This document shows, piece after piece, positions 1 to 7,359 of a stretch of 33,180 nucleotides of DNA (the stretch's first letter is position 1; every line of letters begins with the position of its first letter). The notes under the pieces were generated by a model. The model did no database searches. It saw only the letters and a program-made list of their open reading frames with translations, and was not told where the DNA came from. Made by a program: the position numbers and the translations under genes. Source of the stretch: Epsilonproteobacteria bacterium (ex Lamellibrachia satsuma). GTDB lineage: Bacteria > Campylobacterota > Campylobacteria > Campylobacterales > Sulfurovaceae. The stretch lies in assembly GCA_003934925.1 (NCBI GenBank), contig JQIX01000006.1:1-33180 (forward strand). The letters run 5' to 3'.

Positions 1-140
1 CCATGCAGGTCTTTATCTCTATACTTGATGAAATAGCTAAAATTGAAGAAGTAGTCAATAGGAATGAGGATTTAGTGAGTATTATCACTGTGTTGCAGGA
101 TGTCACTCAGAAAATGCTTGGGTTTAGGTGCGAAAGTTAA
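1..140 (+). CDS. C-terminal end of an unknown protein (partial)
   Basis: An open frame enters from the left edge and reads about 45 residues to a TAA at 138-140. The tail is amphipathic and acidic, with a run containing EIAKIEEVVNRNEDLVSII, which suggests a helical C-terminus. No ribosome binding site can be judged because the ATG at position 3 lies at the edge, so the frame more likely continues upstream. I do not recognise the family. The stretch from 141 to about 277 holds no gene I can support. Confidence 0.4.
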   Translation, partial: MQVFISILDEIAKIEEVVNRNEDLVSIITVLQDVTQKMLGFRCES

Positions 141-277
141 GTAGTTTTATTATGCTAAACTTTTTTATAGCAAGCACAAGCATTTGAAAATTCAGATACT
201 ATATAGCTAAAAAACAGAACAAACCTTTCCAGAATTTAAATCCAAAGAAAGCTTAATGATAGACCCCCTCTTCCTAA

Positions 278-358
278 GAAAAGATAGTCGATGCGGATAT
301 TTTGGATAGTGTGATGGGAAGTGACCACTGTCCTGTGAAGCTGGTGTTGGAGGTTTAA
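278..358 (+). pseudogene. Remnant of exonuclease III (xth) 3' end
   Basis: The plus strand encodes EKIVDADILDSVMG followed by SDHCPVKLVLEV and a TAA stop. The SDHCPV block is the hallmark C-terminus of the exonuclease III/AP endonuclease family, where the Asp-His pair belongs to the active site. An in-frame TAA lies just upstream at 275-277, and I see no recognisable exonuclease III sequence before it, so only the last 26 codons or so survive. It reads like debris from deletion or recombination next to the helicase gene. It could also be the end of a gene disrupted by a recent frameshift, but the upstream frames do not restore the family's RIDY-type motif on this strand. Confidence 0.6.
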
Positions 359-452
359 TGTTTTTCTTGTTCTCATCTGTTCTTGGGGAGAAGGCATAAA
401 GAAGAAAAAAATCTTTCTACCGAAAAACAAAAGACATCTCAAGCTCACACGC

Positions 453-458
453 TATAAT
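453..458 (+). promoter_or_regulatory. -10 box of the Pif1-like helicase gene (leaderless)
   Basis: A perfect TATAAT ends 6 nt before the ATG at 465, so transcription would start at or next to the start codon. No Shine-Dalgarno sequence precedes the ATG. This fits a leaderless or nearly leaderless mRNA. No convincing -35 box is visible. Confidence 0.6.
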
Positions 459-464
459 ACCTTC

Positions 465-2189
465 ATGAAACAACAAACAGCACTCAAGATACTAAAATCA
501 GGCAAAAATGTTTTTATTACCGGTTCGGCGGGGACGGGGAAGACCTATCTTTTGAAGCAGTATACAAGCTACCTTAAAGAGCGCAGGCTTTACCCGACCA
601 TTGTGGCACCTACTGGGATTGCGGCTTCGCATTTGGGCGGGCAGACGATACACTCTTTTTTTGCACTGGGTATTCGTGAGAGCATTGATGAAGGCTATGT
701 TGAGTTTCTGCTGGAGAAGAAATACCTCAAAACCCGCTTTTCAAAACTTGACATCCTCATCATCGATGAAGTTTCGATGATCTCTCCGGAACTTTTTTCG
801 TCTATGGATCTGATACTGCGTGGATTCAAGGATACAGATGCACCGTTTGGTGGAGTACAGGTAGTGATATCGGGAGATTTTTTTCAGCTGCCTCCTGTCT
901 CGAAAGAACCCAAAGAAAAGCGTTTTGCCTGGCAGTCTCCTGTCTGGAAAGAGCTGGATCTGCAAACCTGCTACCTTGAAGAGAAGTTCAGGCAGGATGA
1001 TGCACAACTCATACAGATACTCGATGACATCCGCTCGGGAACCATGACTGCGTGTTCGGAACAATTATTGGACAGCAGGCTTGAGAAGGCACTTCCCTCG
1101 CACTTTAATCCTACCAGACTCTATACGCACAATGTCGATGTAGATCGCATAAACCTCGGTGAACTCGAAAAACTTGAGGGGGAGCCAAAACTTTTTGTCT
1201 ATGAGTCAAAGGGAAGCCAAAAGAACATAGAGAAGATCTTTAAATCTTCTTTGGTTCTGGAAACTCTGGCATTGAAAAAAGGTGCAGTGGTCATTTTCAT
1301 TAAAAACAATCCCGAAGAGGGGTATGTCAACGGTACTACCGGTACAGTGGAGAGCTTTTCTCCCATAGACAATATGCCCATTGTCCGTACCGCTGAAGGC
1401 AGAAAGATCAAGCTTGACCTGGAAGACTGGTCTTTGGAAAATGACAGTGGTAAAGTATTGGCTACGGTTTCACAGGTGCCTTTGCGTCTTGCCTGGGCGA
1501 TTACCATCCACAAATCACAGGGAATGACCCTTGATGCTGCTGAAATGGATTTGAGTAAAACCTTTGAAACGGGGCAGGGGTATGTGGCGCTTTCGCGTAT
1601 TAGGAACATAGAAGGCTTGCGTCTGATGGGACTGAACCCTATGGCACTGCGTGTGGACCCGCTTATTTTGCATGTAGACGGTCGGATTAAAACGGCTTCA
1701 CAAAAAGCTGCCAAACGCATAGAAAGTCTTTCGCCTGAACAGTTGAAGAAGGAGTTCGAACAGCACATTTCACACTTGGGCGGCATTGTCAGCAAAGAGA
1801 AGATAGCAGAGGAACGTAAAAATATTAAAGAAGGAAAGCCCTCACATTCTGCCTATGTGACCCCTACGCACATAAAAACCAAACACCTTATAGCCAAGTC
1901 AGATACACTCATGAAGCTGGCGCAGAACAGAGGGATGAGTAAAAGTACCATTGTAAATCATTTGCAACGTATCAAGGAAGAAGAACCGGAGACAGACCTA
2001 AGCAAATACAAACCGGATGAAGCACTTTTTGAACGTGTAGATACAGCAGTGCTGAAACTCAGAACCAAGAAGCTCAAAGAGAATTTTTCTGATGATGGTA
2101 GACTGAAGCTCAAGACTGTGTTCGATGCTTTGAATGGTGAAGTGAGTTATGATGATATACGGGTTTGTATGTTGTTTCTGGATAAGTAA
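465..2189 (+). CDS. Pif1/RRM3-like ATP-dependent DNA helicase
   Basis: Superfamily 1 helicase of the Pif1 group, expected to unwind DNA 5'-3' during replication or recombination repair. The Walker A motif is GSAGTGKT at residues 20-27 and Walker B is IIDEVSM at about 99-105. An APTGIAA block (48-54) and a QTIHSFF block (60-66) match Pif1 motifs Ia and Ib. Near residue 350 the run AWAITIHKSQGMTLD and the following GYVALSR are the conserved C-terminal helicase motifs. After the helicase core, residues about 483-506 resemble the HTH_40 domain often fused to bacterial Pif1/RecQ-type helicases. The start at 465 is chosen because the N-terminus runs directly into Walker A at the usual distance. The gene stands alone, convergent with the DksA-type gene. 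Confidence 0.9.
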   Translation: MKQQTALKILKSGKNVFITGSAGTGKTYLLKQYTSYLKERRLYPTIVAPTGIAASHLGGQTIHSFFALGIRESIDEGYVEFLLEKKYLKTRFSKLDILIIDEVSMISPELFSSMDLILRGFKDTDAPFGGVQVVISGDFFQLPPVSKEPKEKRFAWQSPVWKELDLQTCYLEEKFRQDDAQLIQILDDIRSGTMTACSEQLLDSRLEKALPSHFNPTRLYTHNVDVDRINLGELEKLEGEPKLFVYESKGSQKNIEKIFKSSLVLETLALKKGAVVIFIKNNPEEGYVNGTTGTVESFSPIDNMPIVRTAEGRKIKLDLEDWSLENDSGKVLATVSQVPLRLAWAITIHKSQGMTLDAAEMDLSKTFETGQGYVALSRIRNIEGLRLMGLNPMALRVDPLILHVDGRIKTASQKAAKRIESLSPEQLKKEFEQHISHLGGIVSKEKIAEERKNIKEGKPSHSAYVTPTHIKTKHLIAKSDTLMKLAQNRGMSKSTIVNHLQRIKEEEPETDLSKYKPDEALFERVDTAVLKLRTKKLKENFSDDGRLKLKTVFDALNGEVSYDDIRVCMLFLDK

Positions 2190-2330
2190 TCCGGTGAGAT
2201 AATCAATTGGAGTATGCATCCATATCGGCAGCTATGAAATAAATAAAAATACCTTTTTGGATGTTTTGGTTCTTGTATTGACCTGGCTGCAATTCCTGTT
2301 GGAATCTTACTCTTTCATGATTTATCTTTG

Positions 2331-2675
2331 CTACAACCCGAGTTCATTCATGCAGGCTACACAATAGAGTGATTCAGGTACAAGCTTGAGTCTTTCTAAT
2401 GGGATGTCTTCTTCACATTCTTTGCAGATGCCGTATTCGGGGGTATCGATCTTCAGATAGGCATGTTTGAGTCTGTTCAAGCGTTTTGTTGCTTCTTCAT
2501 ATCTTTGAAAATGAATACTTTGCTCCTGTTTGAAACTGATATGGGCAACCTTGTCTGATGTACCTTCACCTTTGTTTGGATAGATGGCAGATCGAATATC
2601 TTCAATCTCGTTGCTGAGTGTTTTTATTTCTTCCTCGATGATATGTTTAAATTGTTGTTTTTGTACTGTTGTCAT
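2331..2675 (-). CDS. TraR/DksA-type C4 zinc-finger protein
   Basis: A small protein with an N-terminal coiled coil (KQQFKHIIEEEIKTLSNEIEDI) and a C-terminal C4 zinc finger: CKEC near residue 85 and CVAC about 19 residues later. DksA-family proteins insert the coiled coil into the RNA polymerase secondary channel and adjust promoter response, often with ppGpp. Two starts are possible: ATG at 2687 (118 aa) or ATG at 2675 (114 aa). I prefer 2675 because GGAAAG lies at good spacing in front of it, whereas the upstream ATG has no ribosome binding site. The true DksA role rather than a TraR-like paralogue is not certain. Confidence 0.85.
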   Translation of the reverse strand: MTTVQKQQFKHIIEEEIKTLSNEIEDIRSAIYPNKGEGTSDKVAHISFKQEQSIHFQRYEEATKRLNRLKHAYLKIDTPEYGICKECEEDIPLERLKLVPESLYCVACMNELGL

Positions 2676-2699
2676 AGGTCTTTCCATTTTGAAATGAGG

Positions 2700-2705
2700 A
2701 TTATA
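2700..2705 (-). promoter_or_regulatory. -10 box for the DksA-type gene
   Basis: TATAAT on the minus strand, 12 nt before the first possible ATG (2687). The predicted transcript would start about 6 nt before that ATG, leaving room for the GGAAAG ribosome binding site of the second ATG (2675) but none for the first. Confidence 0.5.
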
Positions 2706-2760
2706 ATGGCTTATTTCAGGTTAAAAGTCCTCTGCATGCTTACCTGACTTAATCGATTTC

Positions 2761-2791
2761 CTCGTTTCCACCGGGGACGGATGGGTACGAG
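2761..2791. repeat. Dispersed CTCGTTCCC...GGGAACGAG-type palindrome, copy A
   Basis: A near-palindrome beginning CTCGTTTCC and ending GGGTACGAG. It is a degenerate member of a small dispersed hairpin family with copies at 4059-4087, 17222-17245 and 29256-29283. All four copies are intergenic. No target-site duplication is obvious. Confidence 0.5.
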
Positions 2792-2853
2792 CTAAATTCA
2801 TTAAGTTGTTTTTGATAGAATTCTCCTACTAATCCAAGATGTGAGGAGTATTT

Positions 2854-3591
2854 TTGAATCTTAAAAGTTTTATCTGGGAATATGGAGAAAAAGTTCCCGG
2901 CTATGATATCACTGTGATCAATGAAAGAGAAGCAAGTGCATCAGCAGGCATACTCTTTCTGCTTGGAATGATCGTCATCTTTGTCGGTATTGGCTACAAT
3001 CATATCATTGTGGCAAAAGTTTATCTTACATTTTTGTTTATAGATTTTACTGCGAGGATGATCAGTCCAAAGTATTCTCCCTCGTTGCTGTTGGGAAAAT
3101 TTGTTGTTCGCAATCAAAAACCAGAATATGTAGGCGGGCTGCAAAAACGGTTTGCATGGACGCTTGGTTGGCTTGTCTCTTTGCCCATGATGGATTGGTT
3201 CGTGCTGCATTGGGATATTACTTTTTACAAGGTATTGATCTGTGTGTTATGCCTCACTTTAATGTTTCTGGAGACGGCTTTTTCCATATGTATCGGATGT
3301 ATGATATACAAAGCTATCATCAAAGATGATCCTCAGCATTGTCCGGGAGGCGCATGTGAAATACGAAAAAAAGAGCCGATACAAATATTCAATCCTATGC
3401 AGAAATTTATTACAGTATTAACAGTGACAGGACTCATCACCGGTATCTATCTTTTTCTTGCCAAAACAGACTCAAGAACATTCTTCGGTGAATTTTTACA
3501 TGAATTGGTTTTAACGCAACAACAGCTCGTACAAGAAGATGAGCAAAAGTTTAAAAAGGAAGCAGAAGCGTTTGAAAATGACGATTTCTAA
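2854..3591 (+). CDS. DUF4395 family membrane protein
   Basis: A 245-residue integral membrane protein. Residues about 20-155 match the DUF4395 pattern: an N-terminal INEREA... segment entering a helix, a FLFIDFTARM segment, a middle loop ending in QKRFAWTLG, and a CIGCMIYKAI motif with the family's paired cysteines (CxGC). At least five hydrophobic segments are visible, the last at about 187-205. The C-terminal tail is acidic and polar. The start is TTG at 2854, supported by GTGAGGAG about 6 nt upstream. The function of the family is unknown; the cysteine pair hints at redox or metal handling, which is inference. It appears monocistronic. Confidence 0.8.
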   Translation: MNLKSFIWEYGEKVPGYDITVINEREASASAGILFLLGMIVIFVGIGYNHIIVAKVYLTFLFIDFTARMISPKYSPSLLLGKFVVRNQKPEYVGGLQKRFAWTLGWLVSLPMMDWFVLHWDITFYKVLICVLCLTLMFLETAFSICIGCMIYKAIIKDDPQHCPGGACEIRKKEPIQIFNPMQKFITVLTVTGLITGIYLFLAKTDSRTFFGEFLHELVLTQQQLVQEDEQKFKKEAEAFENDDF

Positions 3592-3757
3592 GTGGGAATG
3601 CGTCCTAACTAAAGAGAAGAAGTGTACAAGGCCATAAGTAATTTTTACAAATAATCAAAAATTTTCGATATACTACTAATATAAAAAATAGAACAATTGC
3701 GGGACAAAATCTTCCCCTAATAAATAGTTATATGTCCCAAAAAGGAAAAGTATTGAA

Positions 3758-3991
3758 ATGAAGCATTTTGACATAGGTTCAATTATCGTAATTGTCATAA
3801 CATTTGTTTTTTTTGCTATGGCTCTATTTTTTACCGGCTTCACCCATGATCTATTGTTGGAGGCCGGTGTATTTTTAGTCTCAATAAAACTTATTATCAT
3901 GGCATATAAAGCAAACGTATCATCAGAAAGTATTCATCGTGAACTTAAAGAAATAAAGGATCTTTTGAAGAATAAAATGCAAGACACATAA
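3758..3991 (+). CDS. Small two-helix membrane protein of unknown function
   Basis: A 77-residue protein with two hydrophobic helices (about 7-27 and 33-50) and a charged C-terminal helix rich in Lys and Glu (RELKEIKDLLKNK). An AAGGAAAAG ribosome binding site lies about 8 nt before the ATG. No enzyme motif is visible and I do not recognise a family. The small size and cytoplasmic charged tail are typical of accessory or regulatory membrane peptides, but nothing in the neighbourhood assigns a role. Confidence 0.6.
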   Translation: MKHFDIGSIIVIVITFVFFAMALFFTGFTHDLLLEAGVFLVSIKLIIMAYKANVSSESIHRELKEIKDLLKNKMQDT

Positions 3992-4058
3992 CATCACTGT
4001 ACTGGATTCTTACTCCTCTACGCTTCGGATTTAAATTCGGATCTTAAACTGCTAGTCT

Positions 4059-4087
4059 GCATTCCACCGAGGACAGAGGGGAACAAG
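4059..4087. repeat. Dispersed GCATTCC...GGGGAACAAG repeat, copy B
   Basis: The sequence starts GCATTCCACCGAGGAC and ends GGGGAACAAG, matching the hairpin family of copies A, C and D. It lies between the small membrane protein gene and the convergent DUF1456 gene, where it could act as a bidirectional hairpin. Confidence 0.5.
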
Positions 4088-4105
4088 AAAGGAAGGGGGA
4101 TAGAC

Positions 4106-4582
4106 TTACTCTTCTATTTCTCCAACAAAATAAAACTCATCCAAACCATCCAAAAATGCCATGAGTAACTCATCTGAACATTCTTTGAAATTTTTATGAC
4201 CCTCTTTACGGAAGAGGGATTTGAGTTCCTGTTTGCTGAGTTCGACATCTCCAAGACCGAAAATGATCTCTGTCTCCGGTTCTTTGAGTTCGAGGGCTAT
4301 GCGTAATTTTTTGAGTATGAGGTTGTTTGTAAGTTCTACCACTTCATCACTGTTCTGCTTTTTGGGGGACGGGCCTCTTTTCAAAATGACCAGACCGTCC
4401 AGAAAGACACCCAGTTCCTCATAGCTGCAAAGTTCAAATCCTTTATCCTGACGACGTTTAAGAAGAGAATCCAGATGTTCTGCATCCATTTCATAGCCTG
4501 CCAGTTCATATGCCTTGAGCATCTCTTCTCTACTTAAGTTCAATGCCTTATGGATCTTGTATAAAATATCGTTTGTTTTCAA
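4106..4582 (-). CDS. DUF1456 family protein (YehS-like)
   Basis: A 158-residue soluble protein made of two related DUF1456 halves. The N-terminal half begins NDILYKIHKALNLSREEM, and the second runs NLILKKLRIALELKEPET. Each half has the pattern of a helix pair followed by a C-S-x-E-x-L-x-x-FLDGL segment (CSYEELGVFLDGL and CSDELLMAFLDGL). The family function is unknown. The start codon is TTG at 4582, preceded by AGGGA at good spacing. The gene begins 8 nt after the YceI stop, and the ribosome binding site overlaps that stop, so the two are probably co-transcribed. Confidence 0.8.
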   Translation of the reverse strand: MKTNDILYKIHKALNLSREEMLKAYELAGYEMDAEHLDSLLKRRQDKGFELCSYEELGVFLDGLVILKRGPSPKKQNSDEVVELTNNLILKKLRIALELKEPETEIIFGLGDVELSKQELKSLFRKEGHKNFKECSDELLMAFLDGLDEFYFVGEIEE

Positions 4583-4590
4583 TTTTTTCC

Positions 4591-5208
4591 CTATTTTTTT
4601 ATGTCAACATGACAGAGTGTTGCTTTAACGGTCGTACTAAAGCTGATGCTTACATCATTCCAGGTCTTCCCCTTGTGAAGATCATAACAGCTTTTGTTAA
4701 TAGAAGCCAATGCACCGTTTGCTGCAAAATCAAAAAGGTCAATGGTGCCTTTTGCCTGAAAATGACCCTTACTGTAGTAATATTTCATTGGGATGATCAG
4801 GGTTTTTTCATTCATCGCTATGCTTACGCTTACGATACCTGTACGGGGTTTGCCTTTTACATGCTTGTCTGTTTTTTGGATGTCCGTGATCTTTGCTGTA
4901 ATTATCGGATTTTTGAGTTTGCCAAAGAACATTTTTACCAAAGTTTCATCTCTTGCGGGATTACCGGTAGTGATCTTGGAGGTATCTATGGTCACTGTGG
5001 AACCTACAAAAAGTTCTCTGAAGTTTTTACCTTCAAGTTTATTCGCTGTGTATTTTACAGCGGTAAACTGTCCGCCTACACCAAGTTTGGCCAGGGTCTT
5101 GTACGCTTTCCAAGTAACATTCATGTCAGCAGGCTGAACGAGTACACAGCCTGTTGCCGCATGCAGGAAGGAAAAAAATGAGAGTAGGGCAAAGAGAAGT
5201 TTTTTCAT
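4591..5208 (-). CDS. YceI family periplasmic protein
   Basis: A 205-residue protein with a Sec signal peptide (MKKLLFALLSFFSFLHA) and a YceI-type beta-barrel lipocalin-like body: NVTWKAYKTLAKLGVGGQFTAVKY near the start, FVGSTVTIDTSKITTGNPARD in the middle, and a DVSISFSTTVKATL strand at the end. YceI proteins bind isoprenoid-like or other amphipathic molecules in the periplasm. An upstream in-frame Met at 5262 lies within the adjacent inverted-repeat element, so I place the start at 5208, where AAAGG precedes the ATG by about 7 nt. It heads a two-gene unit with the DUF1456 gene. Its promoter region is occupied by the MITE-like element. Confidence 0.85.
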   Translation of the reverse strand: MKKLLFALLSFFSFLHAATGCVLVQPADMNVTWKAYKTLAKLGVGGQFTAVKYTANKLEGKNFRELFVGSTVTIDTSKITTGNPARDETLVKMFFGKLKNPIITAKITDIQKTDKHVKGKPRTGIVSVSIAMNEKTLIIPMKYYYSKGHFQAKGTIDLFDFAANGALASINKSCYDLHKGKTWNDVSISFSTTVKATLCHVDIKK

Positions 5209-5224
5209 AACAATACCTTTATAG

Positions 5225-5498
5225 TTTAGGGAACCTCTAATAATAGGTGATACCCACAACATCTCTAGCTTTTGTCTAGGCTAGGCACTCTTTTGCAACC
5301 CTAGCCTTAGCTAAGGTAAAAAAGCGTAACAACGCATAGGCGAAAGCTAGAGATGCCCAAAGGGTGGGCTTTGCAGACGCAATCTTGCACAAGATATTTA
5401 CTTCGTCTTAGCTAAGGCTAGGACTTGAAAATCTCTTGCACAATCTCACATCTGTAAAGCTCATTGTGGGTATCACCTATTATTAGAGGTTCCCTTTA
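5225..5498. mobile_element. 266-bp MITE-like element with 31-bp terminal inverted repeats and TTTA direct repeats
   Basis: Perfect 31-bp inverted repeats occupy 5229-5259 and 5464-5494; the ends begin GGGAACCTCTAATAAT. Both outer edges are flanked by TTTA (5225-5228 and 5495-5498), consistent with a 4-bp target duplication. Inside are two more inverted pairs: CCTAGCCTTAGCTAAG at about 5301-5316 with its complement at about 5407-5422, and an ATCTCTAGCTTT pair near 5260 and 5344. No coding frame is present. It has the form of a non-autonomous transposable element; the parent transposase is not in the window. A shorter element with similar ends is at 20710-20784. Confidence 0.85.
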
Positions 5499-5541
5499 GA
5501 GTATTATTGTATCAAAATACCCTTTCTTTAAGAGCTGCCCT

Positions 5542-6012
5542 TTATTTTTTTGCAGCTGCTTCTGCAAGATCCTGCAAAGCAATACTTGCTTTATTGATAA
5601 TATCAAGACATTTCTTTTCTTTAATATTATGCTTTAAGGACCAATATTCAGGATTGGTATAGGTAATTGTAGTTCTTCCCTCATAGTCAGTGCTGAAAAG
5701 CATTCTGAGAGGTAGATCCAGACCCATTGAAGGATTGCACTGCATTAAAACTGTTCCCATGTTTGGATTCCCGAAAACAACAACTGTTTCAGGTGTCAGC
5801 CTTAAGCCGACATCTTTAGCATTTTTGGAATGGTCAATGGTCTCAAAATAGGTAAGCTTTTGCTCTTTTATTTTAGCTATGAGTTTATTGACTGCTGTAG
5901 GAACATCATTTTGTGTCTCTACTGTTTCTAAAAACGCGCCTTTTTTATTGTCGCAACCCACTAAGGATAAAGCGATCAAACCCATCAATCCGATAAGTAG
6001 TAGTTTTTTCAT
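5542..6012 (-). CDS. DUF302 domain lipoprotein
   Basis: A 156-residue protein with a lipoprotein signal (MKKLLLIGLMGLIALSLVGC, lipobox LVGC). The mature part carries a DUF302 fold: NDVPTAVNKLIAKIKEQKL, YFETIDHSKNAKDVGL, then ETVVVFGNPNMGTVLMQCNPSMGLDLPLRML. In this family the FGNP...GT segment and the following LDLPLR block are the most conserved parts. The function is unknown; DUF302 proteins are often found near sulfur or redox genes. A GGGAGA ribosome binding site precedes the ATG. The gene lies alone between the MITE-like element and ychF. Confidence 0.85.
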   Translation of the reverse strand: MKKLLLIGLMGLIALSLVGCDNKKGAFLETVETQNDVPTAVNKLIAKIKEQKLTYFETIDHSKNAKDVGLRLTPETVVVFGNPNMGTVLMQCNPSMGLDLPLRMLFSTDYEGRTTITYTNPEYWSLKHNIKEKKCLDIINKASIALQDLAEAAAKK

Positions 6013-6035
6013 ATTGAAGTCTCCCTATATGCAAG

Positions 6036-6110
6036 GGTGCGTTTTAACGCACCGTTAAATATGGTGTTTATGTAGGAAAATTATTTGTGGTGGGTAAACT
6101 CCACCCTACA
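6036..6110. repeat. Two intergenic hairpins downstream of ychF
   Basis: One hairpin pairs GGTGCGTT (6036-6043) with AACGCACC (6046-6053). A second has an outer TGTAGG/CCTACA pair (6071-6076 and 6105-6110) around an inner GGTGG/CCACC pair (6089-6093 and 6101-6105). The second begins directly after the ychF stop codon and may end its transcript, although no U-tract follows. Motifs of this GTAGGGTGG...CCACC type are common intergenic repeats in proteobacteria. Confidence 0.5.
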
Positions 6111-7214
6111 TTACACGTTAAACCTGAAGTGCATTACATCGCCATCCTGAACAATGTATTCTTTTCCTTCCAGTCTGTTCTTTCCGGCCTCTTTGGCTCC
6201 CTGCTCACCACCGAACTCTATGAAGTCTTCATAAGAGATGACCTCTGCACGGATAAAGCCTTTTTCAAAATCATTGTGGATGACTGCTGCTGCTTTTGGT
6301 GCAGTGGTCCCCTTGCGGATGGTCCAGGCACGTACCTCTTTGACACCGGCAGTAAAGTAGCTCTGAAGTCCCAGTTTGTCAAATCCTTTATGGATGATCT
6401 GATCGAGTCCTGACTCTGTGACACCGAGATCTGCAAGCATCTCCTCTTTCTCTTCCTCATCAAAATCTACCATATCTTCTTCCACTTTGGCACAAAGTTT
6501 GATGACCTCTCTGTTTCTTTCTCCGGCATAGGCTTTGAGTGTTTTGACAAATTCATTGTCTTCACCCAGCCCCTCTTCATCTACATTCGCGCCATAGATG
6601 ATCTCTTTGCTTGTTAAAAGACGCAGGTCTTTGTTCATGGCTTTGAAACCGTCACTGTCGATATCTGCAAATGTAGAGACAGTATTGCCTTCTTCGATAT
6701 GAGAGAGTAAAGCTTCAGCCACTTCAAGTTGCATTTTTGCATCTTTGTCATTGCCTTTGGCTTTTTTCCTGAGCATCTCTATACGCTTCAGTACAGCATC
6801 TATATCTGCAAATAAAAGTTCCTGTTCAATGATCTCTACATCCCTGATAGGATCGATAGAACCCTCTGTATGTACAATATTCGGATCTTCAAAACATCTA
6901 ACGATGTGCAGGATCACTTCCGTTTCCCGGATATTGCCAAGAAATTTGTTCCCCAGACCTTCACCTTTGCTGGCACCTTTGACCAGTCCGGCAATGTCAA
7001 CAAAGTCCAGAGTAGAATGCTGTACACGCTCCGGGTTGACGATCTTTGAAAGTTCGTCCAGTCTCTTGTCCGGTACAGGCACGACAGCCTTGTTTGGCTC
7101 GATCGTACAGAAAGGGTAATTTGCACTCTCTGCATTTTGTGCTTTGGTCAGTGCGTTAAAAGTGGTGGATTTTCCCACATTCGGTAATCCGACAAGTCCT
7201 ATGCCTAGTCCCAT
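6111..7214 (-). CDS. ychF: Redox-regulated ATPase YchF (Obg-like OLA1 family)
   Basis: A 367-residue protein of the usual YchF length. The P-loop is GLPNVGKST at residues 9-17. The switch region TIEPN and the DIAGLVKGASKGEGLGNKFL block follow. The guanine-specificity motif is replaced by NVDE, the YchF signature that explains ATP preference. The C-terminal TGS domain includes the segment around YIVQDGDVMHFRFNV. YchF binds ribosomes and is involved in translation and oxidative-stress control. AAAGGAAAC precedes the ATG. It is divergent from the antiporter gene. Confidence 0.97.
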   Translation of the reverse strand: MGLGIGLVGLPNVGKSTTFNALTKAQNAESANYPFCTIEPNKAVVPVPDKRLDELSKIVNPERVQHSTLDFVDIAGLVKGASKGEGLGNKFLGNIRETEVILHIVRCFEDPNIVHTEGSIDPIRDVEIIEQELLFADIDAVLKRIEMLRKKAKGNDKDAKMQLEVAEALLSHIEEGNTVSTFADIDSDGFKAMNKDLRLLTSKEIIYGANVDEEGLGEDNEFVKTLKAYAGERNREVIKLCAKVEEDMVDFDEEEKEEMLADLGVTESGLDQIIHKGFDKLGLQSYFTAGVKEVRAWTIRKGTTAPKAAAVIHNDFEKGFIRAEVISYEDFIEFGGEQGAKEAGKNRLEGKEYIVQDGDVMHFRFNV

Positions 7215-7359
7215 GATGTTTCCTTTGGTGATATATTGCCGCGATTCTATCTAAAATTTGGTGAAGGAGGGGTTAAGAGAAGGGCTTCTTGTATGAATGA
7301 AAGGGTATTTTCATAATTCTATAGTATAGTTTGATACAACATTATCTTAGAGGAAAAAA

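Noticed and set aside
236-448. Minus-strand frame of 70 codons with an RIDYLF segment resembling exonuclease III
   Set aside because: The resemblance is on the strand opposite the true exonuclease III remnant, with no other family motif and no ribosome binding site; taken as chance.
4543-5181. Plus-strand frame of 212 codons
   Set aside because: Antisense shadow of the YceI gene, with no recognisable domain or ribosome binding site.
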